Source: an uncultured Carnobacteriaceae bacterium (lineage in GTDB: Bacteria > Bacillota > Bacilli > Lactobacillales > Aerococcaceae). Taken from it: a stretch of 16,133 nt of DNA. The first letter of the stretch is position 1. The number at the start of each line of letters is the position of its first letter. Of this stretch, positions 1 through 5,762 are shown in pieces. Location: NCBI GenBank assembly GCA_938039195.1, contig CALHVK010000108.1:1-16133 (forward strand), in the 5' to 3' direction. The notes beneath the pieces were generated by a model, which saw only the letters and a list, made by a program, of their open reading frames with translations, was not told the DNA's origin and ran no database searches. Made by a program: the position numbers and the translations under genes.

Positions 1-251
1 ATGAATTGGTCTTGACGGTTGTTGGAGATCCGATTTCAGAAGAAGAATTAGAAACCATTCGCCAAAAACAAGCCTCTTACGGTATTCAATCTGTTCAATT
101 GAAAGTCAAGCAATTCCATAATTCGGCAAAATTAGATAGTGAGACGATCAAGGAATTTTACGAAAACATTGACAAGTATATCGAACAAAAACTCTCTGAA
201 AAAGATTTACAAAACGATCGCGCAAAAGAAAATGAAGCAGACAAGGATTGA
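1..251 (+). CDS. C-terminal end of a gene cut by the window edge; possibly a DUF389-type membrane protein
   Basis: The reading frame is open back to the first bases (GAA at 3-5) and stops with TGA at 249-251, so this is the tail of a longer protein and any start inside the window is unlikely to be real. The visible part, about 82 residues, is soluble. A short beta strand (VLTVVGDP) is followed by a helix (SEEELETIRQKQASYG), another strand (IQSVQLKVKQF), and a charged helical tail rich in Lys, Glu and Asp. This strand-helix-strand ending, with 'LTVVGDPISEEEL', resembles the cytoplasmic C-terminus of DUF389/TIGR00341 membrane proteins, but that is recall-based and not secure. A hairpin terminator follows at 365-393, so nothing downstream appears to share its transcript. 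Confidence 0.55.
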   Translation, partial: ELVLTVVGDPISEEELETIRQKQASYGIQSVQLKVKQFHNSAKLDSETIKEFYENIDKYIEQKLSEKDLQNDRAKENEADKD

Positions 252-364
252 GGACGATGAACTGAATAGGTTTTTCTTTCTGGTTGTTTTCTGATAACGG
301 TTCATAAATGAACAAAGCAAGCCTCAAAACGTTAATACGTTACAAGAATTACTTACAATATTTC

Positions 365-393
365 AGCACTCTGTATTTGCAGGGTGCTTTTTT
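365..393 (+). terminator. Intrinsic terminator after the left-edge gene
   Basis: AGCACTCTG (365-373) pairs with CAGGGTGCT (380-388) around a six-base loop, with one G-U pair, and a run of T follows. It closes the transcript of the partial gene. The same hairpin, with one loop base changed, recurs at 2566-2594. Confidence 0.85.
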
Positions 394-426
394 ATTAGTA
401 CGAATTACTTATTTCACTGAACGTAT

Positions 427-437
427 TTTGGTATAAT
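427..437 (+). promoter_or_regulatory. Extended -10 promoter for the VanZ-RDD gene
   Basis: TATAAT lies at 432-437 and is preceded by TG at 429-430, giving an extended -10 (TGgTATAAT). No good -35 hexamer is present at the usual distance, as expected for extended -10 promoters. The gene's ribosome site, GAGGAG, is at 460-465, and its ATG is at 471. Confidence 0.65.
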
Positions 438-470
438 GCGGATATTAACTTTATTAGTCGAGGAGTATTT

Positions 471-1547
471 ATGTCTTATATCAGCACTATTAAAATCGCT
501 CTGATTCTATTTCCTATTTTAGCGTTTGTCATTACCATTCCGTACATGATTGCAAACTATCGAAAATACGGTTCGGTGAATAAATTGCGCACGGTTATTT
601 TTTATTCATTTATCTTATATTTACTGGCGGCATATTCATTAGTGAACTTGCCACTTCCTGATCCAGAGACCGTTCATACGACGTACACAGACAAGTTAAA
701 CCTCGTTCCGTTTTCGTTTGTAGCGGACTTCTTCAACGACAGTCCGTTTGTACTGACAGATCCGTCGACATGGATTGATTCGATGAAATATCCATCGTTC
801 TACGTCCCAGCATTCAATGTATTGATGCTCGTGCCGTTTGGGATTTACATGCGTTATTATTTCAAATGTAGCTTCAAGAAGACGATTTTATTAACAGCGT
901 TACTCAGCTTATTCTTCGAGCTCACGCAATTATCTGGATTGTACTTTATTTATCCTGGACCTTACCGCCTATGCGACATCGATGATATTATTCAAAATAC
1001 GGCGGGTGGCGCACTCGGGTACTTCATTGGCCAGCTTGCGGTTTGGGTTCTTCCTTCAAGAGACGCCATTGATGAGAAATCCTTTGAGGAGGGTTCACGC
1101 GTATCGAGCATTCGCGTCATGTTGTCGCTCCTCATTGACGCAGCGATTGTCTACGTACCGTATAGCTTCTTGAATACAACTGTTCCAGTTTCTGTATTGT
1201 TTGCATTGTATTTTGCCTTGGTACCACTCTTTAATGGAAAAACACTCGGAAGCGCCTTGCTCAAATTCGGAGTAGAGTTCAAAGACAACAAAGCCTTTCG
1301 TACAGTACTCAGAGGTATCCTCATCACAGCGTACTTCAACTGGATTCCGCTAGGATTACTCACACTCATGGATGTCTTTAACTTTGAAGCAGAAACACCA
1401 GAATTCCTCGTATTATTTGCAGGAACCTTACTCGTATTCGTATTGTACTTCTTAATCATCCTTATCGTGACGCTCTTCAATCGTCGTTTCTTATTCGACC
1501 GATTAACAGGGGCAGAGTACCAAAGCACAATTGATAGAAAAGCATAA
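471..1547 (+). CDS. VanZ-like / RDD-domain fusion membrane protein
   Basis: This 358-residue polytopic membrane protein joins two families. Residues about 5-195 form a VanZ-like domain: several hydrophobic helices, the family's acidic patch FFELTQ (148-153), and the CDIDDIIQNTAGGALGY stretch (168-184). Residues about 214-345 form an RDD domain, with GKTLGSALLKFGV, a central helix pair, and the closing LFDRLTG. VanZ-family proteins are linked to glycopeptide (teicoplanin) tolerance and RDD proteins to transport or ion homeostasis in some bacteria; the substrate of this fusion is not known. The ATG at 471 has GAGGAG six bases upstream. It is monocistronic, between its own promoter and the terminator at 1578-1606. 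The family call is secure; its role is not. Confidence 0.88.
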   Translation: MSYISTIKIALILFPILAFVITIPYMIANYRKYGSVNKLRTVIFYSFILYLLAAYSLVNLPLPDPETVHTTYTDKLNLVPFSFVADFFNDSPFVLTDPSTWIDSMKYPSFYVPAFNVLMLVPFGIYMRYYFKCSFKKTILLTALLSLFFELTQLSGLYFIYPGPYRLCDIDDIIQNTAGGALGYFIGQLAVWVLPSRDAIDEKSFEEGSRVSSIRVMLSLLIDAAIVYVPYSFLNTTVPVSVLFALYFALVPLFNGKTLGSALLKFGVEFKDNKAFRTVLRGILITAYFNWIPLGLLTLMDVFNFEAETPEFLVLFAGTLLVFVLYFLIILIVTLFNRRFLFDRLTGAEYQSTIDRKA

Positions 1548-1577
1548 TCGTTTTTCTAAAATGAAATTAACATTTTT

Positions 1578-1606
1578 AGCATCCCATTTATTGGGGTGCT
1601 TTTTTT
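1578..1606 (+). terminator. Intrinsic terminator of the VanZ-RDD gene
   Basis: AGCATCCC (1578-1585) pairs with GGGGTGCT (1593-1600) around ATTTATT, and seven T follow. The shape and the GGTGCTTTTTT end match the terminators at 365 and 2566. Confidence 0.85.
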
Positions 1607-1637
1607 GTGTAGAGAATTGAGGTCAGTTGACACGGCC

Positions 1638-1818
1638 GTTGGAGCAACGTGACTTACGGATGTGGCTGCGAAGGGCGAAGCCCTAGCCAGGGGGTGTTGG
1701 TGCTTTAGCAACTTACAGCCATGGGTGCGAAGGGCGAAGGCCTAGCAAGGGGATGTTGCTACTTTAGTAGCTTACAGCCCAGGCTTCGCTGGTTGAAGCC
1801 CTAGCCTCAAAATGTTAA
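1638..1818. repeat. 59-bp tandem repeat, about three copies, with hairpin-forming units
   Basis: Shared blocks recur exactly 59 bp apart. ACTTAC is found at 1652 and 1711, and again one step on inside GCTTAC at about 1770. TGCGAAGGGCGAAG starts at 1667 and 1726. GAAGCCCTAGC or its variants start at 1677, 1736 and 1795, and ATGTT at 1694, 1753 and 1812. The outer copies are degenerate and incomplete. Each unit can fold: AGGGC-GAA-GCCCT at 1672-1684, GCTAC-TTTA-GTAGC at 1758-1771, GGCTTC...GAAGCC at 1782-1800, and GTTG-GAG-CAAC at 1638-1648. It has no open reading frame or ribosome site. It lies between the terminator at 1606 and the promoter at 1881, so it is either silent intergenic DNA or a separate small structured element. 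I do not recognise the family. Confidence 0.75.
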
Positions 1819-1880
1819 TATCATTTTTTCGATATTATTTTAAATCGAATTAATACTCGTCGCTACTTAATAGTAATGAT

Positions 1881-1909
1881 TTGCTTTTTATGTAGATAAA
1901 GATTATACT
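1881..1909 (+). promoter_or_regulatory. Promoter of the DUF1269 gene
   Basis: TTGCTT (1881-1886) and TATACT (1904-1909) are separated by 17 bp, which fits the housekeeping sigma factor. The ribosome site GTGAGGA follows at 1930-1936. A short inverted repeat, TTCGAT...ATCGAA (1828-1849), lies upstream and might be an operator. Confidence 0.65.
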
Positions 1910-1942
1910 TAACCTATCCACAAGTGAAAGTGAGGAATTAAT

Positions 1943-2551
1943 ATGGAAAATTTAGTAGTATCTATTTTCAAAACAGAAAGTGAAGCTTATCAGGCATTTG
2001 CTGAGTTGAAAACATTCAAGCAAACTGAGAAAACAAAAGTCGCTCAAATTGCTGTTATCAAAAATGAAGGCGGTCATATTACTGATAAAGATCGTTTTGA
2101 TTTTGAAGATTCTGCAAATGATGGTGCTTTAAAAGGCGGCCTAATCGGTGCGTTTGTCGGACTGCTAGCGGGACCATTAGGTGTATTATTTGGTTACGGA
2201 ATTGGAAGTCTATACGGATTAGCCGGAGGCGATACTGTTGAAGCTGTCCAAGAAGGTTTAATCGACCAAGTTTCTCAAAAATTAGTTAGTGGTGAAACTG
2301 CTCTTGTTGCTTTAGTTCAAGAAGATGATGAGCAAGTATTAAATGCTTATTTTAATAAATACGACACACAAATTTTACGTTGGAATGTTGAATCAGTAGT
2401 AGAAGAAATTGAAGCTGCTGCAAAAGTTCAAGCTGATCTTTATAATAAGGCTCGCGCTCAAATGAAAGCAGAACGTAAAGAGGCTCGTAAAGAAAAAATC
2501 GAAGAATTCAAAAATAATATTAAAGCTAAATTCGAAAATTTAAAATTATAA
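1943..2551 (+). CDS. DUF1269 family glycine-zipper protein
   Basis: This 202-residue protein is of the DUF1269 (COG4803) type. Residues 1-50 form a strand-helix fold in which a regulatory or ACT-like region begins LVVSIFKTESEAYQAF. Residues about 60-95 are a glycine-rich hydrophobic hairpin (GGLIGAFVGLLAGPLG, then GYGIGSLYGLAGG), a glycine zipper that may enter the membrane. A second strand-helix region (VSGETALVALVQEDDEQV) follows, and the end is a long Lys/Glu/Arg-rich helix. Proteins of this family are often stress-linked in Gram-positives, but no biochemical role is established. The gene stands alone, with its own promoter and a terminator at 2566. The ATG at 1943 has GTGAGGA six bases upstream. 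Confidence 0.8.
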   Translation: MENLVVSIFKTESEAYQAFAELKTFKQTEKTKVAQIAVIKNEGGHITDKDRFDFEDSANDGALKGGLIGAFVGLLAGPLGVLFGYGIGSLYGLAGGDTVEAVQEGLIDQVSQKLVSGETALVALVQEDDEQVLNAYFNKYDTQILRWNVESVVEEIEAAAKVQADLYNKARAQMKAERKEARKEKIEEFKNNIKAKFENLKL

Positions 2552-2565
2552 TTAAATTTGATCTC

Positions 2566-2594
2566 AGCACTCTGTATTTACAGGGTGCTTTTTT
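2566..2594 (+). terminator. Intrinsic terminator of the DUF1269 gene
   Basis: AGCACTCTG (2566-2574) pairs with CAGGGTGCT (2581-2589), followed by six T. It is almost identical to the terminator at 365-393; the one difference in the hairpin is the last loop base (A here, G there). Confidence 0.88.
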
Positions 2595-2618
2595 GTTGTA
2601 GAAATGGAGAGCATAGAA

Positions 2619-2653
2619 AAAGGAATTAAGTAAACATTGTACTTAATTCCTTT
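2619..2653 (-). terminator. Terminator of the SemiSWEET gene, 14-bp perfect hairpin
   Basis: AAAGGAATTAAGTA (2619-2632) is perfectly complementary to 2640-2653, with a seven-base loop. On the minus strand the stem runs into CCTTTTTC, a U-rich tail. It therefore ends the minus-strand gene and separates it from the convergent DUF1269 gene. Confidence 0.8.
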
Positions 2654-2695
2654 GTAAATAAATCTATTCAGTTTACGATTAAAACATATTTCTTA

Positions 2696-2959
2696 CTATA
2701 AAGAGGTAAGGAAAGTAAGTCCGCCCAAAATGACTCCAGCTGCATTAGGGAAAATAAGTATCCAGTCTTTTTTTGGTTCTTTAGTCCAACCGTAAATAAC
2801 CCAGATTAGACAAGAAACGGCAGCAAAAAGCGGCTGGAAAGGTTGACCTTTACTTCCTTGTAGGTTTGCGATAATTTGTGGAATATAAGCAATAAATACA
2901 AGGAAACCGATAAAAGCTCCAATAGATCCAACAAAACGGTTAATCTTTTGTTTTGACAT
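2696..2959 (-). CDS. SemiSWEET (PQ-loop) small sugar transporter
   Basis: The protein has 87 residues and three hydrophobic helices, the usual size and topology of bacterial SemiSWEETs (MtN3/PQ-loop superfamily), which act as dimers that let mono- or disaccharides equilibrate across the membrane. The diagnostic PQ motif is YIPQI (about residues 25-29) in helix 1. A conserved Trp in LIWVIYGW is in helix 2, and the substrate-side Asn is in PNAAGVILGG of helix 3. The ATG at 2957-2959 is preceded by a full GGAGGT (2965-2970 on the plus strand). It is monocistronic and transcribed against its left neighbour. The actual sugar cannot be read from sequence. Confidence 0.85.
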   Translation of the reverse strand: MSKQKINRFVGSIGAFIGFLVFIAYIPQIIANLQGSKGQPFQPLFAAVSCLIWVIYGWTKEPKKDWILIFPNAAGVILGGLTFLTSL

Positions 2960-2988
2960 ATGTTACCTCCAAAAAAGTTAATAGGGAT

Positions 2989-3017
2989 ATACTAACACAT
3001 ATTCTTTATTTTATAAA
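2989..3017 (-). promoter_or_regulatory. Promoter of the SemiSWEET gene
   Basis: On the minus strand TTTATA (3012-3017) and TAGTAT (2989-2994) are 17 bp apart. A TG at 2996-2997 makes an extended -10 (TGtTAGTAT). Both hexamers deviate from consensus, so expression may be modest. Confidence 0.5.
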
Positions 3018-3120
3018 CATATATTGATTTTAAGAGTCATTTTTAAAGATTTCTTAATCAGTAAAGAATAGATTAAATTACAGACGGATTGGATAGAAAA
3101 GCGAGAATAAAATGCGGATA

Positions 3121-3129
3121 TGGTATAAT
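3121..3129 (+). promoter_or_regulatory. Extended -10 promoter of the three-gene small-protein operon
   Basis: TGgTATAAT lies at 3121-3129 with no clear -35 at 17 bp. The leader is short. The ribosome site AGAGGAAG is at about 3150-3157, and the first ATG is at 3165. Confidence 0.6.
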
Positions 3130-3164
3130 GAAGTCACAAGTATTTCATTAGAGGAAGTGGCCAG

Positions 3165-3506
3165 ATGAAAATTATTGTCGATCGCAATTCGGTTTGTGCC
3201 GGAGATGATGTATTCTGTCATGAGATGACCTTCGAGGTGCCAGAGAACCTTACCGTTGCAGAATTCTTTCACTTAGTACAAAGTCATGGATTCTTAGCTT
3301 CCATTCAAGGAAATGATGTTGCTTGGGGGCTTCAAAATCGCACGGGTAAAATCGGAGAGTATTTTACAAAAACAGGAGAAGTCACTCATCCAGAAGTGAG
3401 CATTAAAGATAAAATGGACGAAGCGGGCGGAGACCCTCATTTCTTCGTGCGCTATTATAGCAATCCCGAATGGGCCAGAGAAAACAGTAATGGAGGACCA
3501 GCATGA
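3165..3506 (+). CDS. Unrecognised 113-residue protein, first gene of a small operon
   Basis: I do not recognise a named family. The protein is small and soluble, with no signal peptide or membrane helix. It opens MKIIVDRNSVCAGDDV with a paired strand (MTFEVPENLTV), followed by the helix AEFFHLVQSHG. Two motifs look conserved in style: NDVAWGLQNRTGKIGEYFTK, and the aromatic DPHFFVRYYSNPEW near the end. The strand-turn-strand-helix opening suggests a small ubiquitin-like or immunity-protein fold, but this is an impression only. The ATG at 3165 follows AGAGGAAG. The stop overlaps the next start as ATGA (3503-3506), which implies translational coupling and a shared function with the 135-residue product. 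Confidence 0.75.
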   Translation: MKIIVDRNSVCAGDDVFCHEMTFEVPENLTVAEFFHLVQSHGFLASIQGNDVAWGLQNRTGKIGEYFTKTGEVTHPEVSIKDKMDEAGGDPHFFVRYYSNPEWARENSNGGPA

Positions 3507-3910
3507 AACGTGAAGAGTTTTTAGACAGAATTAATCAAGAAGGATTTTCATTTTCTATCGATATCACACGCTGGGGATTTTCGGACTGTAAGACACTCGT
3601 TCGCAGCCGCAGACTTTCCGAGGAACAGCTCTACCAGATGTTTGTGGAATTCTGTGAGGAGCTCGAGAACTGTCTTAGAGAAGCTGGGGACGAGCGTCGT
3701 ATGATGTTTAATAAGTATCCAGTGAGTCCAGTTCATGATAAATATAAAACTAAGTTCGATGCGATTTCTCCAAACGGACGTGAATTCCGATTCGATTTTG
3801 TATTTCGCAATGACAATCATCTGAAAGTGTACCATCTATTCGAAACGATTAATGGACGCAAGAGGATTACATGGAAGGATATTCTTTGGGAAATAGTGGA
3901 TGTATTATAA
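3503..3910 (+). CDS. Unrecognised 135-residue protein coupled to the upstream gene
   Basis: No named family is recognised. The protein is soluble and charged, with no signal or membrane segment. An N-terminal amphipathic stretch (MKREEFLDRINQEGFSF) is followed by a long helix (SEEQLYQMFVEFCEELENCLREAG). A beta-rich half comes next, with NGREFRFDFVFRNDNHLKVYHLF, and the end is the hydrophobic ITWKDILWEIVDVL. The start overlaps the previous stop in an ATGA, with GGAGG at about 3492-3496 as ribosome site. Fifteen bases separate its stop from GAATATG of the PH-domain gene, so the three probably form one transcript. Function is unknown; a partner relation with the 113-residue protein is inferred from coupling only. 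Confidence 0.75.
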   Translation: MKREEFLDRINQEGFSFSIDITRWGFSDCKTLVRSRRLSEEQLYQMFVEFCEELENCLREAGDERRMMFNKYPVSPVHDKYKTKFDAISPNGREFRFDFVFRNDNHLKVYHLFETINGRKRITWKDILWEIVDVL

Positions 3911-3931
3911 CTAGAAAGTTGGGGATTGAAT

Positions 3932-4303
3932 ATGGAAATGGAAAACGAAACAACAGCACTCAAATGGGTCTTCTACCGAGAAGTGGATGTCCCACGCGAT
4001 ATCGAAGAGATGCTTGTGACAGGAGAGGTGGCAGACCGCGCCTTTAAAACTGGACGTGACGTGGCGGTATTCACCAACAAACGCTTGATTGTCAAAGACG
4101 TCCAAGGACTCACGGGAACGAAAGTCGAGATGTATTCATTGCCGTATAGCGCAGTGAATATGTGGTCTACCGAAAATGCAGGCATCCTTGATTACACGGC
4201 AGAAGTGGAATTATGGACCAGAGCTGGCCACATTAAAATTGAATTGAAACGCGGAATCGATATTCGCGAGTTCGAACGCTTACTGGCAGAGTATATTTTA
4301 TAA
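3932..4303 (+). CDS. Bacterial PH-domain protein (bPH_1, PF08000 type)
   Basis: This 123-residue protein is essentially one bacterial pleckstrin-homology domain. Characteristic pieces are LVTGEVADRAFKTGRDVAVFTNKRLIV (about 28-54), the turn DVQGLTGTKVE, then SLPYSAVNMWSTENAG and a closing amphipathic helix (IREFERLLAEYIL). These match the YvlB/YyaB-like cytosolic PH proteins, whose ligand is generally unknown. I prefer ATG 3932 to an upstream TTG because GGGGA (3921-3925) sits six bases before it; ATG 3938 is also possible. It is the third gene of a compact operon and I see no terminator after it. Some transcription may therefore continue towards the riboswitch region 30 bases downstream. Confidence 0.85.
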   Translation: MEMENETTALKWVFYREVDVPRDIEEMLVTGEVADRAFKTGRDVAVFTNKRLIVKDVQGLTGTKVEMYSLPYSAVNMWSTENAGILDYTAEVELWTRAGHIKIELKRGIDIREFERLLAEYIL

Positions 4304-4333
4304 AAGAGATTAACAGTGGCTAAGCTCAATACA

Positions 4334-4362
4334 TTGCTTTTACGAAGAGACAATGCTATGAT
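4334..4362 (+). promoter_or_regulatory. Promoter of the riboswitch-controlled ykoFEDC operon
   Basis: TTGCTT (4334-4339) and TATGAT (4357-4362) are 17 bp apart, with TG at 4354-4355 extending the -10. Transcription would begin near 4369, just before the first strand of the TPP aptamer at 4383. Confidence 0.75.
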
Positions 4363-4382
4363 TATCCCTGTAATTAAATAAT

Positions 4383-4475
4383 TAAGATCTTGGGAGTCTC
4401 GTTAGGGAGGCTGAGAGTGTTATAAACAGACCAATATTATCTGATCAACATCATAGTTGCGTAGAGAGTATCTTA
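4383..4475 (+). promoter_or_regulatory. TPP riboswitch (THI box) aptamer
   Basis: The conserved thiamine-pyrophosphate aptamer blocks appear in order. GGCTGAGAG (4409-4417) binds the pyrimidine end of TPP. CTGATC (4441-4446) is followed by a small AAC...GTT hairpin (4447-4458). GCGTAGAGA (4459-4467) corresponds to the usual GCGTAGGGA. The closing P1 stem is TAAGAT (4383-4388) with ATCTTA (4470-4475). The aptamer is followed 60 bases later by a terminator directly before ykoF, so TPP binding should switch the operon off. The downstream genes are the classical thiamine-responsive ykoFEDC set, which independently supports the call. Confidence 0.93.
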
Positions 4476-4535
4476 CAATGTCGTCCGTTACTGTATTTAT
4501 TTTTGCAGTATGCCTATATACACTTATAAATGTTT

Positions 4536-4573
4536 ACCCCTTTCAGGATTTTTAGGTCTGGAAGGGGTTTTTT
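4536..4573 (+). terminator. Riboswitch expression platform: terminator that also covers the ykoF ribosome site
   Basis: ACCCCTTTCAG (4536-4546) pairs over 11 bp with CTGGAAGGGGT (4558-4568), followed by a U6 tail (4568-4573) that touches the ykoF ATG at 4574. The 3' strand contains GGAAGGGG (4560-4567), the only good Shine-Dalgarno sequence for ykoF. Folding would thus both end transcription and hide the ribosome site. Confidence 0.9.
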
Positions 4574-5203
4574 ATGTCTCAATATGTGTCGTACGGTAAT
4601 TGTCGTGTTGGAATTCCAGGTTCGCATCTGGCAATTACTGGTACTCGTTTTAATTTAGCACCTATGTCAGATAACTTTATTGATATTATTCTTGGTGCTA
4701 TTAGGAAAGTTGATTTGTCTAATGTCTGGGCAAAGACAGATCATACGTCTACAATCTATCGTGGAGGAAGTGTCGAGGTCTTTGATGCCTTGAAAGCTTG
4801 TTTTGTATATAGTTTTCATCCAGGAGTTCATTGTTCTTTAGAAGCTACTATTTCTAAAGGCTGTCCGGGGGATGTAGATGAGGATACACCTTTACAATTT
4901 GAAGGAAGTCGTATAAATGAACAGCAGAGTCAGAGTATTCATTTTCCAGTCATTGGAAAATTCTCAGTGTATCCATTGGGCTCAGATAACTATATGAAAA
5001 CCATTGAAAAAATTGTCAATCTTGGAATCGATAAAGGAACGATTACTGGAACCGGACATTATGTGACATTTCTTGGCGGAGATGTTCATGAGGTGTTTGG
5101 ATATTTAGAAGAAGTTTTTAATATTTTAAATGAAGAAGTCAGTCATTTTGTAATACAAGTGACGTTATTATGCAATGTACCAGGAGGAGAAATTGATGAA
5201 TAA
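4574..5203 (+). CDS. ykoF: YkoF, thiamine/HMP-binding protein
   Basis: This 209-residue cytosolic protein is built from two similar halves. Each begins with a phrase like RFNLAPMSDNFIDIILGAI or KFSVYPLGSDNYMKTIEKI, the ferredoxin-like repeats of YkoF. It carries the family's VWAKTDHTSTIYRG (about 53-66), VFDALKACF, SKGCPGD and HYVTFLGGD...VFGYLEEVF. Bacillus subtilis YkoF binds thiamine and is encoded with the YkoEDC importer, where it is thought to help hydroxymethylpyrimidine (HMP) or thiamine uptake. The ATG at 4574 is fixed by the GGAAGGGG in the terminator stem, six bases upstream. It is the first gene of the riboswitch operon and overlaps ykoE by eight bases. Confidence 0.93.
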   Translation: MSQYVSYGNCRVGIPGSHLAITGTRFNLAPMSDNFIDIILGAIRKVDLSNVWAKTDHTSTIYRGGSVEVFDALKACFVYSFHPGVHCSLEATISKGCPGDVDEDTPLQFEGSRINEQQSQSIHFPVIGKFSVYPLGSDNYMKTIEKIVNLGIDKGTITGTGHYVTFLGGDVHEVFGYLEEVFNILNEEVSHFVIQVTLLCNVPGGEIDE

Positions 5204-5762
5204 AAAGAAATTAGAATTAAAGGACTACTTATTAATTAGCTTTATTTGTGTGTTGTTTGGAGTGTTTTACTTATTGGCGGTTTACGCAGGAGGAGCTCTT
5301 TCAGGAGTTTTAGCACCGATGGGACTTGGAATGTTAGGGTATGAGCCTTTTTATGGAATTTGGTTTATGGCACCTGTATTCACGCTCTATTTAATCCGCA
5401 AACCAGGAATTGGTATTATTACAGAAATTATCGCTGCCGTTATTGAAGTGTTACTTGGAAATATGTTCGGGATTATCGTTGTAGTTAGTGCTTTTATCCA
5501 AGGTTTAGGCGTAGAATTAGCGTTTATGACAAAGAAATACGGCGATATTACTTATGGTACAACAATGCTTGGAGCTGTGATTACAACTATCTTTACTTTT
5601 CTATGGACAGGTTTCCGTAGCAATTATTTAGCTCTTGATTTCAAAATTGTCTTAGCAATTTTTGTAATTCGTCTAGTATCAGCATTATTCTTTACAGGTT
5701 TTGTAAGTAAGTTATTATGCGATCAAATGGTGAAATCAGGAGTTGTCAAAGTACGTGGCTAA
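5196..5762 (+). CDS. ykoE: YkoE, substrate-binding (S) subunit of an HMP/thiamine ECF transporter
   Basis: This 188-residue integral membrane protein has about five to six hydrophobic helices. It is the substrate-recognising S component that sits with the YkoD ATPase and YkoC coupling subunit. Family marks are FYGIWFMAPVFTLYLIRKPG (about 48-67), the small-residue helices, and the acidic residue in FIQGLGVELAF. Start choice: ATG 5196 lies six bases after AGGAGGAG (5182-5189); an in-frame ATG at 5175 lacks a ribosome site. It overlaps the end of ykoF and runs into ykoD. HMP is the expected ligand from the family and the TPP riboswitch, but thiamine is possible. Confidence 0.9.
   Translation: MNKKKLELKDYLLISFICVLFGVFYLLAVYAGGALSGVLAPMGLGMLGYEPFYGIWFMAPVFTLYLIRKPGIGIITEIIAAVIEVLLGNMFGIIVVVSAFIQGLGVELAFMTKKYGDITYGTTMLGAVITTIFTFLWTGFRSNYLALDFKIVLAIFVIRLVSALFFTGFVSKLLCDQMVKSGVVKVRG

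Noticed and set aside
1151..1528. Minus-strand open frame within the VanZ-RDD gene
   Set aside because: Antisense shadow of a real membrane-protein gene; no start signal or family resemblance.
1638..1818. A CRISPR array
   Set aside because: The 59-bp units are directly adjacent with no unique spacers, and no cas genes are near.
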